From: Hydrangea macrophylla
Taxonomy: Eukaryota > Streptophyta > Magnoliopsida > Cornales > Hydrangeaceae
Direction: 5' to 3'
Length of the DNA: 64,000 nucleotides
Assembly: GCA_033977485.1 (NCBI GenBank)
Contig: CM066988.1
Location: 33,104,001-33,168,000, forward strand
The position numbers and the translations under genes were made by a program. Shown here one piece after another: positions 11,425-23,320 of the stretch (within the stretch, counting starts at the first letter, position 1; each line of letters starts with the position of its first letter). The notes below the pieces were generated by a model, which saw nothing but the letters and a program-made list of their open reading frames with translations, made no database searches and was not told where the DNA came from.

Positions 11425-11745
11425 TGTCCACAGGCTCAAATTCACTTCAGTTTTCAAAATTTGGAGTTCCACACACTCCAATTCATCTCAATCTTTTAAA
11501 ATTTGGAATTCACAGACTCCAATTCACTTTAAGTTTCAAAATTTGGAGTTCCACAGACTCCAATTCACTTCAATTTTCAAAATTTGGAGATCCACAAACT
11601 CCAATTCATCTCAATTTTTCAAAATTTGGAGTCCACAAGCTCTAATTCACTTCAATTTTTAAAATTTGGAGTCCACAGACTCAAATTCATTCCAATTTTC
11701 AAAATTTGGAGTCCACTGACTATAATTTATTTCAACTTTATGAAA
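11425..11745. repeat. Tandem array of about 43-bp hairpin units in E 3' region
   Basis: Seven copies of a unit containing CAAAATTTGGAGT followed by a 6-7 base loop and ACTCC. GGAGT/ACTCC can pair as a small stem in several copies on either strand. Confidence 0.82.
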
Positions 11746-11889
11746 TCGAGGATGAGTCTGGTCCTTAAAAACCATCTCCGGGGGTCAGGAGCACAATGAG
11801 GGCAAAAATTAAGGGGTCAAAATTCAATTTTTGGGTCCCAATTTGAATTTTGGGGGAAAATGAAAGGTTTGGTAACCGCCTCAAACGCG

Positions 11890-12037
11890 GTACATGCTAG
11901 TTTTTGCGGTAGTCCGTGACTGCCGTACAACATTCACGGAGTGCCGTCACGGCATTTAGTGAATGCCGCACGGCAGTTCACCAATTGCTGCGCACGAAAA
12001 TTAAGTGCCGCGTTTGGCGGGCGGCTGCTTATACTGT
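11890..12037 (+). promoter_or_regulatory. Putative promoter of antisense gene 1, with GTGAATGCCG cluster
   Basis: Contains repeated GTGCCGT and GTGAATGCCG motifs. A perfect hairpin CGGCATT-tagtg-AATGCCG lies at 11950-11968, nearly identical to the one in the E LTR at 10192-10212. A weak TATA-like CTTATACTG lies near 12028. It precedes the first plausible exon of the mobile-domain-like gene. Promoter function is inferred from position and from similarity to the LTR module. Confidence 0.55.
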
Positions 12038-12247
12038 CAATTCATTTTCATTCATTCTCTCAACCTCCCTTAAACCGAATCCTTTTTGGGGAAATTTTCC
12101 CCCCATCCTCTCTTTTCTTTTGTATTGATCCCCGGTACTCACAGGTTAGTTCTGCTCGATCAAAATCTATATCATTCGCATTATTTTTATTATTTTTCTA
12201 AACTTTTCATGAATCTAACCACGAATTCCCCTTTTTTTCTTTGATAG

Positions 12248-15079
12248 ATTACGGCGAGCAATTCGGGTAGTAGGAAGAGGGTGAAGTATCGAGCCACCCC
12301 CAACCCCTGCTACACTCTTACTCAGGGATCCGGACGATCATTTGTCTGCCTGTGCATTCAAGCGCGAGGTAAACGTTCCCCTCTCTTTTCTCCTTTCACA
12401 ATTCTTATGCCGTATGAACTTTATGAATGTAATGTGTAATCAACGCAACTTCAAATGCCTTATTTCTAATGCAAATGCTATGCTTGTAGCGCTCTCGAGC
12501 GTCTCAAATGCTTTAACCAATGCTTACTCAATTATATATTCTTTATCTTATTTCTTATGAACTTTACGAATACGGGACAAGACTTCATTAAAAATGAATG
12601 CCATACCTATAAATTCTTAGGTGTCCCATCTGTATTTGCGCACATTCAGTTTCATTAACTTTTCTTAAAAGACCTTTTGACTGCGGTATATGCCAATCAA
12701 AACCTCGTGCATCCTTTAATGAATTAATAAACTAGTACCGTAGATACTTTCGTTATTCATTCATCTTTATTATTGCTTCCTTTTTTATTATTCTGCAAAT
12801 GACGACCAAACTTTTCATGAATGTGAAATCCATGCTTGTGAAGTTCTCCCAAAAGCTATATTTTATTCACATGTACCTCATGGCTATGCTATTTTTCAAA
12901 ACCTAATATCTTGAAAATGTGGATACTGTTTTATTGTTACTATTATTTTTTTGTATACATTTTTCAAAACCTAATAACTTGAAATCCATGCTTGTGAAGT
13001 TCTCTCCTCATCTTTTTGTTTCCTATTTCTTCCTTATTTACTGAAATTCAATCTTTTGATTCTCTCTTGCAATTACAGCCCATGGTGCTAAAGGGGCACG
13101 GTAGCCTTGCTCATGGCTTTGAGTGGCATGGGGAGCTGAGTGAGACCGTACAGGGATTCGTCAGGGCCGCATGTTTTGGAGACTTTGTTAAATTCTTGAC
13201 AAAGAGCTCCAACGACCTGTGACAGATCCATGCATTGACGGAGAGGTGGTGGGATACCACCAACACCTTCCACTTCAATTTTGGCAAGATGACGATGACT
13301 CTATTGGACTTCAGCATGATCATGGGGATCCTGTTTAGAGGAGAGCTCCTTCGATACTTGGTTATAGCCACCAAGTAGGACCAGGTACAGATGTTACTTG
13401 GAGCAGTCCCCGAGGAGGCCTTGGTCACGGTCAAGTGGTTCATGGATACATTCAGAGGTCAGTAGGGCTTCACGGATGTGCAGATGGCCCGGGGCTTCTT
13501 GATGTACATGCTAGGGTGCTCTTTGTTGAGCACCAAGGGAGATTGGATCTCCGTAGCGCTGGTCGGGTCTATGGAGCGCATGGACTAGATTTATCAGTAT
13601 GATTGGGCTGGTGCTGGGTTGGCCATCTTGCATAGGCATATGGGAGAGATATCTCGAGATCACCCGGGCTCTACTAGTGACTTCTGGAGGGCGTGGGAGG
13701 TATACAATGCTTTTTTCTTTTTCTTTCTTATTTTATTTTTCTTTTTAATCAATTCTTAAAAGAACGTGACCCTTATACTTCTATCTTTCTTGTATCATAG
13801 ATTTGGTCCCACGAGTATCTCCATATGATGTCACCGAGGACACGACCAGCAAACGCCCTCATCATGCCCCAGGGGCTGAAGTGGGCGAAGGACCGGGTGG
13901 GGCAAAAGACTGGGGGTCATGATTTCATCTCATTCCGGAAGTTCCTGACGACTTTACGAGTACAGCATATGGAGTGGCAGCCCTAGAGAGACTTGCTTCC
14001 TGAGGCTCCGGATAGGATACAGCGATCGAGTGGGTATGACCCGATGAGGATCCTACTGGACGGCCCAGCCACCAGGGAGTGATACTTAGGCGAGAGAGTG
14101 ACCAGGTAGTCATTGATGGCTCCTGACTACTTTACACCACATTCCCCTCCTGCTTCCATGAGGGCCATGGATACGCTCCAGGGCTCCTAGCTCACGGCTG
14201 CTTTTGAGGGAGTTTCGATTCAGACGCTCTGGAGTCTCCCGATGGATATGCAGCTTTCCAAGCTACGAGGTTGATGAGGAACTTCCCTTTGATGGAAGTG
14301 ACTTGGGTGAGTCTTCTTTGCTTATACACTCTTTCTTCTATTTTGAGTTTCCAAGTATTTTTTTATCGATTACATTTCTTCTTCTTGCAGCCTGTTTCTG
14401 CTGCGACTCGAGCCCTGGCTTTGCCACCTTGCGATTAGAGTATTCGGACTGTTTCCTATGGTGAGTAGGTCATGATTGAGGTCCCCCGGCATCCTCCGGG
14501 CGCTCCCCTAATTCTGCTCTAGTATGATCATGTTTCGCGGGACTACGCGGAGGAGGGCCAGCTTTACGCTCATAGTGTTAGAGCGTGGGTCCATGGTTGA
14601 GAGTGGAGGGTAAGCTTCTAGAATCTTCATTCTGGATTCTTGCATCCTTGTTCTGATTTTCTCTCTTTATCGATTGATTTAATTCTCATTCAGGCTGACG
14701 GGGCGCGAGTGACTGCTGAGGCTCAGGCAAGAACCAGGGTAAGTCAAGTTTCCCCCCCCCCCCTTTATTCACATTTTTTGCTTTTATTTCAAAACAGACT
14801 ATGTTATTCACCTTTCCTTTTACTCAGAATGATGAGGTCAGGAGACTGACTGTGTGAGTGAGGGAGCTTGAGCAGCGACTTTGGCAGTTTGGGATAGATC
14901 CCAATGGTGATTACGGAGGAGCCACCGGGGGCAGCGGCACCAGATGAGGTAGAGGTGGTGGTGGAGGTACTAGTGGCAGCAGAGGTGGGGGTGGCAGTGG
15001 CAGAGCAAGTGGGACGGAGTCATAGGAGGAGCCCCTCAGGCGTGTGACCCGCCAGACTCGAGGCTGGGGTCGGGGCTGA
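12248..15079 (+). pseudogene. Antisense gene 1 of E: plant mobile domain (PMD)-like, with introns
   Basis: Likely exons 12248-12368, 13079-13699, 13801-14306, 14391-14609, 14694-14738 and 14828-15079, all with GT...AG introns between them. The second exon encodes a block beginning MVLKGHGSLAHGFEW, then ALTERWWDTTNTFHF and MTMTLLDFSMIMGI. This is the pattern I recognise from plant mobile domain (aminotransferase-like) proteins related to MAIN/MAIL1. The third exon continues in phase (IWSHEYLHMM). The end is Gly-rich and finishes TRQTRGWGRG at 15076. In-frame stops (for example at 13220) show decay. It is antisense to E, so its introns would not be removed from E genomic RNA. Function as cargo is unknown. 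Confidence 0.7.
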
Positions 15080-15424
15080 CGTCACTCTTATCTCTCTTTC
15101 CTTTTTATTATTATTTTTTTGAGTGTTCTAGTGAGGAGACATATACACTTGGATGACTGCATATATATGCACATACTCATATTTGGATGTTTATAGCACA
15201 CACCTATCTTTTTTTCTATTGCTCCCCGTATGTTTGACCATAGCTTGGTCCTTTTATTTTAACCTTGGATGCTTCAGTCTTCTTTATTTATGAATGGACG
15301 AATGAATGGATGTATGTGACCATGGCTTGGTCTTGCTTGCATGTGCTGCATGATGCGCACTTTTAGTATGTTTTCTTATTTGCAGGTGGGCTAAAAATAC
15401 AACAAATAGACCCTGGCCAAAATA
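15080..15424. other. Spacer between the two antisense genes of E
   Basis: T-rich 3' flank of antisense gene 1; nothing recognisable. 'accatagcttggtc' occurs twice (near 15238 and 15319). Confidence 0.5.
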
Positions 15425-15593
15425 AAACTCCAAACGGCACTCGGTTTGGCCTTTGGGCACTTAGTGAATGCCATAAGGACAGTCAGTGAATGCCGCAACG
15501 GCATTCACGAACTGCCGCGTGACACTTAATTGAGTGCCGTTCCACTTTATTGACTGTCGCGGGTGGGTAGACAGCTTTATTCTCCTATTTATA
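15425..15593 (+). promoter_or_regulatory. Putative promoter of antisense gene 2, with GTGAATGCCG cluster and TATA box
   Basis: Third occurrence of the motif cluster. A perfect inverted repeat has 10-base arms: GTGAATGCCG at 15486-15495 and CGGCATTCAC at 15499-15508, spaced by CAA. A TATA box TATTTATA lies at 15586-15593, about 60 bases before the ATG at 15654. Confidence 0.62.
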
Positions 15594-15653
15594 CCACTTT
15601 CTTCCCCCAATACTCCGCAAAACATTCTTCTTTATTCTTCACTTCTTCCTAAA

Positions 15654-16743
15654 ATGGCCCTCATTAGCTCCCAAATCCTCTTTCCATGGATGGATGCTCT
15701 CTCGGGTATTGACAGGCTAAACTTCGAGTGTTTCAGACAGAACAACCTCTTTTCTTTCTGATGAATGTTTTTAAATAGAGGCTTTCTTCGAGTTGCAATT
15801 CAGTGTCGGGATCCCTCCTTCCATGTCTTTCGCTTCGGTTCCCATGAGGTTTGCCCTTTATTTGAGGAGTTCAGTGCTATCCTCCACACCGACCCCTTTG
15901 CGGATCTGATAGTTCCCCTGGTGCAGGTGGGCTATGTTAAAGTTTTGGCCACCCTGCTCCACACATCCCTTAGTGCTGCGGGCTCTTTTATATGTGATAG
16001 GCAGATTGACTTCAAGTGACTTTCCTCGGTCTATGCTCCCGTGGGAGATCCTTATGACGGCGGATATCAGATTATCTGGCACAGTGCACTATCGATTGCC
16101 ATGCTCTCGTCCTTCCTCTTCCAGTCATCTTCTGACATCCTCATACCCATTGCCTGTGGTCTGTGAGAGATGAAGAATGCCGTCATGCTAGTTCTTGGTA
16201 AAACCTTGATAGGGTTGGATTGGGCTAATGCCACCGGGGCCATGTTATCTGTGGGAGCCCCTTTCGTCCTGCAGCTTTGGCTCATGGAGTGGTTGGATCT
16301 CTTCGTGCATCCTTCGTGCCTTCGTAGGTCACTTCTCTATGATCGCATTGAGGTTCACCATTTGTTCCGCTCGGATGATGCATGGCTTAGTTGGCTCAAA
16401 AACCCCTCTCCTGGCGATATTCACTAGTTTTGCCCAGATTGGTCTTACTGCTCCATCGCAGTGCGGCTTCCTGGGAAACCAGTGAATATTGCCATATTGG
16501 TTACTACTTTCTACATTCGCGGTTGAGTTGTTCATTAGTAGGGGCTTCTCTAGGATATTACTGAGGCTCTTACTGTTGATTTTACGAGAGGTTCGATCAT
16601 GCGCCCTTCCATTGTGAAGTCTTTCATTGAAGCTTAGCATGATAGAGTGTCAGCTCCTTTCCAGAGGGTCCCTGCTTCGATTGCGGCTACTACTGAGTAC
16701 CTTCTTCAGATCCAGACTCTGATCCAGGGACAGACTTTGTAGA
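15654..16743 (+). pseudogene. Antisense gene 2 of E: uncharacterised, mobile-domain-like or DUF7745-like
   Basis: Starts ATG 15654 (MALISSQILFPWMDAL). It continues with frame changes through FHVFRFGSHEVCPLFEEF (15820-15873), a hydrophobic HSALSIAMLSSFLFQSS block (16080-16130), a block around 16170-16427 ending AWLSWLKNPSPGDIH, and a C-terminal tail to about 16743. The short-motif pattern F-x-x-FRFG-x-E-x-x-P-x-x-EEF recalls the plant DUF7745/mobile-domain superfamily; I cannot assign it firmly. Several stops are present. It lies antisense between integrase and antisense gene 1 and has its own TATA box. Confidence 0.5.
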
Positions 16744-17425
16744 CATTTGTAAATATAAAACAACACGACTGAACTTTATTTTGTAAAATTTTCAGACAAG
16801 TCCTGCCCATCCTTTTACGCTTTTGAATGTGATTTTCTTATTTCTTTTTCAAAAATTGCCTTCATGTTTTTAGGAACAGTTCTAACATGTTTAATCAAAG
16901 TGTTCACTTCTTCGATTAATCCTTTATGACAATTTTTCCTTTTTAATGTCTTTTCTTGGCTGTTTATCTTGCTTTGCATCTTGCTTAAAGCTTTTTCTCA
17001 TTCTATGCCATAAATTTGCGTTTGCTTCTTTATAGTACTCATTATGATAGTCAGGAGATCCAGAATTGGGTTTAAGGTAAATATCTGGGTTCTTCAGACA
17101 GCAAACGAAGTTTGCCCTTGGTTTTGGGGCTTCGAGTTGGTTCGAGGGAAATGCTAGTTTGCCCCTAGTTTAGTACAAGGTTTTTATTTTTGGGTTTTGG
17201 TGGATCGAAGACTTTTGGGGAGCCTGCCTACTTATCCCTAAACGGATATCAGGTTCGCAGTAGTTCGGGTTGTTTTATGTTTTTATTTTTTAATATTTTT
17301 TTTGTCGGAAAGTACCTTTTTAGGCAATTATTAGTGACCGAACCGAGCAGGTTGCCTACGTATCCCCTAGTGGGAATCAAGTCAAGCGTAGTTCATCTAT
17401 GCAGAAGGTTTTGAAAGAAGCGGTT
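16744..17425. other. Element E spacer downstream of integrase
   Basis: Non-coding. Contains two similar 'gcctac(g/t)tatccc' plus 'atcaggt/caagtc...gtagtt' blocks (near 17223-17265 and 17351-17395), an internal repeat seen in Ogre-like elements. Confidence 0.5.
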
Positions 17426-18590
17426 TCAAGCAAAGTATTTTTTGAGGCGATCGAGGTTAATTGGTTGTTTAAATTCAACCCCGTCTAGGTCCATAAGATA
17501 GGCCGCTCCTCCAGAGAGGAAAGTCTTAATGATGTATGGCCCGATCCAGTTGGGTTTGAATTTTCCTCTGGGGTCATAAACAGGCACTTTCAGTTCTTTG
17601 AGGACCAGGTCACCCTCAACAAGCTTCCTTGGGCAAACCCTCTTGTTGAAAGCACGAGCTATCCCCTTTTGGTACCCCCGAGTATGATTTATTGTAGCAA
17701 ACCTCTTCTCATCAAGCAGCATTAGTTCCTCATACCTCCCCCGTGTCCATTCTAACTCGGTTACTTCACACTCTTCCAAGACTCTCAGAAAAGGTATTTC
17801 TACTTCATTTGGAAGAGCGGTTTCCATCCCATAAACTAATGAGTACGGCGTAGCTCCCATGGAAGTTCTTACGAAAGTCCGGTATCCCCAGAGTGCCAAT
17901 GGCAGCTTCTCATGCTAATCTTTATACGTGTTTATCATTTTCCCCAAGATTGCTTTGACATTCTTATTCGCCGCCTCTACCGCTCCATTCGTTTGAGGCC
18001 AATAGGGAGAAGACTGATTGCGGGTGACCTTGTACCTTTCTAGGAGTGGGATAACTTCTCCCTGGAAATGGCTACCATGGTCTGAAATGAACTCATTCGG
18101 GATTCCCTATCTGCAAATTATGTTCTTTTCTATGAAGCTCACCACATCCTTAGCCTTCAAAGTGGCGTATGACGCTGCCTCTACCCATTTGGTGAAATAA
18201 TTAATTGCCATGATTATGTATCAGTGTCCATTGGATGCTTTTGGAACTATCTCACCGATGATATCAATGCCCCAAATAGAGAAAGGCCGTGGCGTGGTCA
18301 TGCTATTGAGCTGGAAAGGTGGAGTATGCATCAGATTTGCATGGATCTGACACTTATGGCATCTTCTGACGTACTCACAGTAGTCTTTGTCCAAAGTGGT
18401 CCAGGAATACCCCTGTCGAATTATCTTCTTGGCCAGCATATGTCCATTCATGTGGGGCCTATAGATTCCTTCGTGTATTTCTTCCATCATTTTCTTAGCC
18501 TCCCTTCCATATAAACACTCCAGATTGAACCCAGTATACTACTTCTTCCACAACTTATCTGCATAGATCACAAATTGGGCGGAGAACCTT
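17426..18590 (-). pseudogene. Integrase of element E
   Basis: Read on the minus strand. The zinc-binding region comes first (H...H, then a CHKC pair near 18350), followed by the DDE core. Visible catalytic residues are D in WGIDIIG, D in ISDHGSHF and E in GAVEAANK, so all three acidic residues are retained. The C-terminal domain ends INLDRLKKYFA with a stop at 17426-17428; its last 157 codons (17899-17426) are open. In-frame stops occur in the core near 18220, 18110 and 17917. The enzyme would insert the cDNA in the nucleus. Confidence 0.87.
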
Positions 18591-19227
18591 ATGATCGCCT
18601 TTCTATCCTTCTTTGAAGCTCCCTCGGGTATTCTCCTTTCTTAATGAAATTCCAAACATCCACGTACCAAGGCAACTCACCTCCTTCCTTTATCATTGCG
18701 ATCATCTCGAATAAAGGTTGGTTTCTGAAGTCTATGGATAACGGTGTCATGGTGACTCCCAAAGGGATTTGTATCATTGAGGCCAAGGTTGCTAGGGAAT
18801 CGCCCAACTGGTTCTCTTCACGGGGAAAGTAGTAGAATGATATCTTTTTGGACTGTACTTTTAGTCTCTCTAGGTAGTCTTGGTAAGGCCTCAACTTCTC
18901 ATGCTTCGCCCTCCAATCACCTCGCACTTGGGACATGATCAGGTTAGAATCTCCAAAAATGTCGATCCTTCAAACTTTGAGGGCTAAGGATGATTCCATC
19001 CCAATTATGCAAGCCTCGTATTCGGCCGTGTTGTTGGTTGAATTATACATAAGCTTGACGGCTAACGGGGTAGGTGTTCCATCAGGTGTCATGAGGATGA
19101 TTCCAACCCCATAGCCTAGTTGGTTGGCGGCTCCATCAAAATACATCTTCCATAGATCCTCTTTTAACTCCATTACCACTTCGTCGGAAAACTTGAACTC
19201 CCCTTTCTCCTCAAATTCTATGGGAAG
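18590..19227 (-). pseudogene. RNase H of element E, main part
   Basis: Minus-strand frame. Visible are the four acidic-site blocks of the RNase H fold: MYFDGAANQLG, NTAEYEACIIG, a GDSNLI block and LGDSLATLAS. A stop at 19009-19011 comes from a changed codon after LALKV. The frame is continuous with the RT side of F1 once the solo LTR and one copy of its target duplication are removed. Confidence 0.85.
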
Positions 19228-19232
19228 GTCAG
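19228..19232. repeat. Target-site duplication of F1, left copy
   Basis: GTCAG, paired with GTCGG at 23675-23679. The duplicated bases lie in the RNase H coding region of E. Confidence 0.85.
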
Positions 19233-20519
19233 TGTAGCACCCTGAATTTCTTTAGACATTTCACGTAGGATGTTGGAAATTGGTGATGATGTCACCATGG
19301 GGACGGTTACAGAAGGTCCATTAGGATGACCTAAATTATGAATCCTTGGCCAGGATCTTTAGTTATCATCTTAACGACGACGCTATTATTAGATTAAGAA
19401 CAGTAATCATAGCATCGATGTCTTAGGATTTATTTAGAATTCAAGACAGATTTGTATTCAGGCTCATACACAGCCCCGTACGCACATGTTTTAGGATTTG
19501 CATTTAGGTTCATAGTTGAACACGTGAACCTAGGCACTTGTGCACACTAGGGTACACAACCCGAGAGTGGGCCCCACCAACTGCCATGTGGCGGCCATGT
19601 ACATGAACTCCACTAACTTGTGCCCTCTATAATCTACCCTTAGACATACACATAATCACAACTTGTACACTTAATTGTGCACCTCTAGTACTTGATTCAA
19701 CCCCCCATCTACCCCTCTACATATATGACCCTTACCCTCTTATTTACCACTCTCCCAGCCCTACAAAATTTGTTCACACGAATTTTGTATAGAGAGAGAG
19801 AGTCCCGAGAGGCTAGGAGGGAAACACTCCTCCTCCCCATCACACTCTCAGCTTATACATAGTCGCACACACCTTTACATTATCCCCCTCTCTGCATTTC
19901 CTTCTCCACATACACACACACATTTCTGCTCAGAAGATCAACAAGAATAAGAAGAAGACTGAGGAAGAAGAAGAGAAGCGCAGGAGGAGAGAGAGAGGGT
20001 TGATTGGAGAAGGGAGGAGTGATTTGAGACAACCTGAGGTAAACCAAACACCCCCTTTGATTTCTGAACCTTGCATGTCATCCTTGCACCTACAGATCAT
20101 ACATGAAGATTCAAATAGAGTCCCCTAAGCCCTCTACCATGGCCATTTGGCCATTAAAGCTCAAGATTGAGCTTGGATTTCCAACCTTCACTAAAACTCA
20201 TAAGATTTACACCAAACAAACCCTAATGAACCCAAAAGAACCCGCTTGTAGTAGGTTTTGATTTGGTGTACGTTTGAATGGCCATGCAAGCCATTATTCT
20301 TATTATTGGTCAAAACGATAATGGCCTGGTAGGAGACCCAAATGAATGAACCAGACCATGCACACCTAGCATGATGTAGAGGATCTCGAGACGAAGCGAT
20401 TGGCGTTGGTTAGGAGGATTTCCATGGAGAGGAGAGAGAAATGTAGGCCTAGGAAGTTTCCCAGCGAGTTCAGACACGCCGCCGGCGTCGGGGTCGCCTG
20501 AGAAGAAAAGAAGATCCGT

Positions 20520-20975
20520 TTCGATCTTCGGGTTATAAGACCCGGGTTCGGGTCAGGCTAGGGTGGGTTAGTCTGTGTGTGAATGTGGGAGTGGGTAGCG
20601 GGTCAGGCTGAGTTTTATAAAACCCGTGGGTATGTTTAAGTAGCACGACGTCCTTTTGACATCGGGCTGGGTTTTGGTCGGGTTTGGGTTAAGCGGGGCA
20701 GGTTCTGTTGTCTCTATAAATGGGTACAGGATCGGGTACGAGTTCGGTATAGGTTCGGGTGATGATTAGGGTTGGTTTGTGTGTTAGAATGGGTATAGGA
20801 TCGGGTTTGGTTCAACCCGAGCGGGTTCTTGGGTTGGGTTTGCATGAGTGTGTATCTGGGTAGTCTGTTTAGGTTTTTGTTGGGTCGGGTCTGACCCAGC
20901 GGGTCCCGCGTTTGGGTTTCCTTGTGAGTAGAAATGGGTTACCCATTTAAGGACGGGTCGGTTCGGGTTGACTTG
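20520..20975 (+). repeat. G-rich GGGTTCGGGT region in F1
   Basis: Irregular repeats of (C)GGGT(T/C)(C/T)GGGT over about 450 bases, with a counterpart at 44620-44960 in F2. It follows the 'cgccgccggcgtcggggtcg' block. Not telomeric: the unit is not TTTAGGG. Confidence 0.7.
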
Positions 20976-20984
20976 TCGGGTCTG

Positions 20985-21640
20985 AGATTATTATTGTTAT
21001 TATATTATTATTATTACTATTACTATTGTTATTGATTATTATTATTAATATTATTAGTATTAATAGATTTTAATTGATGTTAATAATTATAAATAATATT
21101 AAAATGTATTATTAGTACATTTAATTTATAGAATACTATTGTATAATATTTCATGTATTCTGAGAGTAATTATGTTATTCAAAAATATAATTAGTATTCA
21201 TTTAGTATTTTATATGAATTAAATAAATAATAAATATTAGTTTTAGATGGTAATTACATAAATAGTAGATACTTATATGTATTTATAAATACTCTCAAGC
21301 TATGGAGTATTATTATATAATATTCCTAATGTACTGAGTATAATTATTATGGTAATAATACAATTATTAATTATTTGGTAATTTATAAGTATAATATAAA
21401 TAGTTTTAAGGGTATTTAAATGGTATTTAAATACCAATATACGTTTATAAATTCTAGAAAATAAGGGTAATGACCCTGGGACTATTTATTATATAGTGTA
21501 AGTTATAAAGCTATCATACTATAGTCTAGTATTTTTAATAATTATTAAGGAGCTATTTTATGAGTATGTTAATTATTAAAAATATCAAGTGAACTCCAAA
21601 AATTATGAGATAAATGCTGGTAGTGTATTTTAATATCTAG
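20985..21640. repeat. AT-rich region with (ATT)n microsatellite in F1
   Basis: Opens with an imperfect ATT/ATT(A/G) run (20988-21060), then long AT-rich sequence. F2 has a shorter counterpart at 44975-45180. Confidence 0.75.
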
Positions 21641-22659
21641 TATTTCATAAAAATACTTTAAAGTACTGATTCCACTGTATAGTTATATCTATGTATTTAA
21701 ATCCCTTTTGAGTATTTTCTGACATATGTTATCTTCAATAATTCATAATAAATAATCTAGGACTCCGAAAAATGCGCGGTCAGTTCCCAGAGTCTTAGAT
21801 TAATGGCTAGATTGTTTTCCTAAAGTTTGGTGAACTTTTGACTTAGTAAAAAATACAGCATGTCTTTAGGGCCTGCATTAGTGCAATAAGCCTTGCATAT
21901 TACCTCGTAAAACGCGACGGAATCCGATTTGAGTCTAGTCAATGGCGTTGGACTTAGAATGACACATAGATCACTACCTTGAGGTTTATAACCTCATTTT
22001 GTAAAATTACCATTTTGCCCCTATAGTTGTAGTCATACATTATTGCTGTTCATTCCGTTTATTATTTTAGAACTTGATGATTATCTGCTTTTCGAGGATC
22101 GGTGACTCGAGGTGAGTTTCCTAACCTCACTCTAATCCTAATAAGATTAATATAAGACATTTTAAAGCTATCTGTATGAGGTTTTGTATAAGTAATATGT
22201 TGATTTATGATACTGCATGTATTCTAATAATTGTAAGACTATGCAAAGCATGTTATGGTAGTGCTATCGCATATGTGAGCATGTTAAGTGTTTTCTCTAT
22301 ATGATTATTGGTATCAAATCCATGTTATATGATCCATGTTTTATATGTTATGTTTCCGCTGCTAACTGTTAAATGCACATTCTACGATGGTTGTTAACTG
22401 GATTAGATAACGCATGCTATGTTAATAATAAAGAGAATAAAAGTGGCTTTGCATATGGGTATCGGTAATGGACTCACTCCATTTCATGACATGTGTTAGC
22501 ATGCATTGTATGAGAAAGAGAGGTGTTTGATGAAAATGTGAATAAGATGAGATATGTGAATGTGAAAGAGATGTAAATATTGGATCCGATGGATCAACGG
22601 CAGACGAGCCGGGTGGACATGGACGGTTAGGTTTCCTAGCGCGCCTCTCGCCATTGAAG

Positions 22660-22830
22660 ACGTCCGGTGGTTGAAGACATCCCATGTATCGTTGAAGACG
22701 TTCGGCTAGTGCTCTAATAAACTTCTCAGCCGTGTAGACGACCGGTGAGAGTATACACATGGTTGAAGACATCCCATCTGCCAATTCCATTGTTTACATA
22801 TAGTGTGCGCCGTGAAGACGTCCGGTGGCC
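22660..22830 (+). repeat. GAAGACGTCCGG repeats in F1
   Basis: Five or six spaced copies of TTGAAGACG/ATCC-like units, three with a full GACGTCCGG or GACGTTCGG. They sit at the same relative place as the 29-bp array in F2. Confidence 0.65.
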
Positions 22831-23267
22831 TATCAAGGGAATAAGTATGAATCGACTATTATAGCATGTTATCATCCTTGATGTACCGCGTGTTGTCAAG
22901 TGGATGAGAAAGAGAAAGTGAATGTTGAGATTGAATTGATGAGTAAAATGGTTTGGTTCAAAATGATTTGGTTTTGGAAAGTTTTTGTTTTAAAATGAAA
23001 TGGTTTTGAAAAGTGTCTATTTTAAAAGTAAGAGTTGGGAGTAAGTCGTATTGGTCATGCATTTGCACGCACGAGGATGTAATAAGGAGAATGTATTCTA
23101 TGATGTTATGTTTATCTGTTTACCTGTCTTGTTGAGACCTCTGCTATGTCCGTGGTGAGAATGCGTCGTTTGATAAGAGATTAACCATATCTTAAGATAC
23201 TAAACTATGACATGAGTTGAGAGATGTTTTGTATTTATTGATTATTGTGCGGTTGAGACTCTCACTC

Positions 23268-23320
23268 AGCCTTGTTCCAAGGCTAACGGCATGTTACTCC
23301 CTGGGTATTCGTATGCCCAG
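23268..23320 (+). other. Two-hairpin element in LTR F1
   Basis: Hairpin I: AGCCTT (23268-23273), 5-base loop, AAGGCT (23279-23284). Hairpin II: CTGGGTAT (23301-23308), 4-base loop, GTATGCCCAG side (to 23320), with one T-G wobble. Counterparts are in LTRs G, B and F2. Confidence 0.7.

Noticed and set aside
20520..20975. Interstitial telomere repeat
   Set aside because: The unit is GGGTTCGGGT-like and irregular, not TTTAGGG.
22422..22790. Minus-strand 122-codon frame in F1
   Set aside because: Lies across the GAAGACGTCCGG repeats of the solo LTR and has no similarity I recognise.
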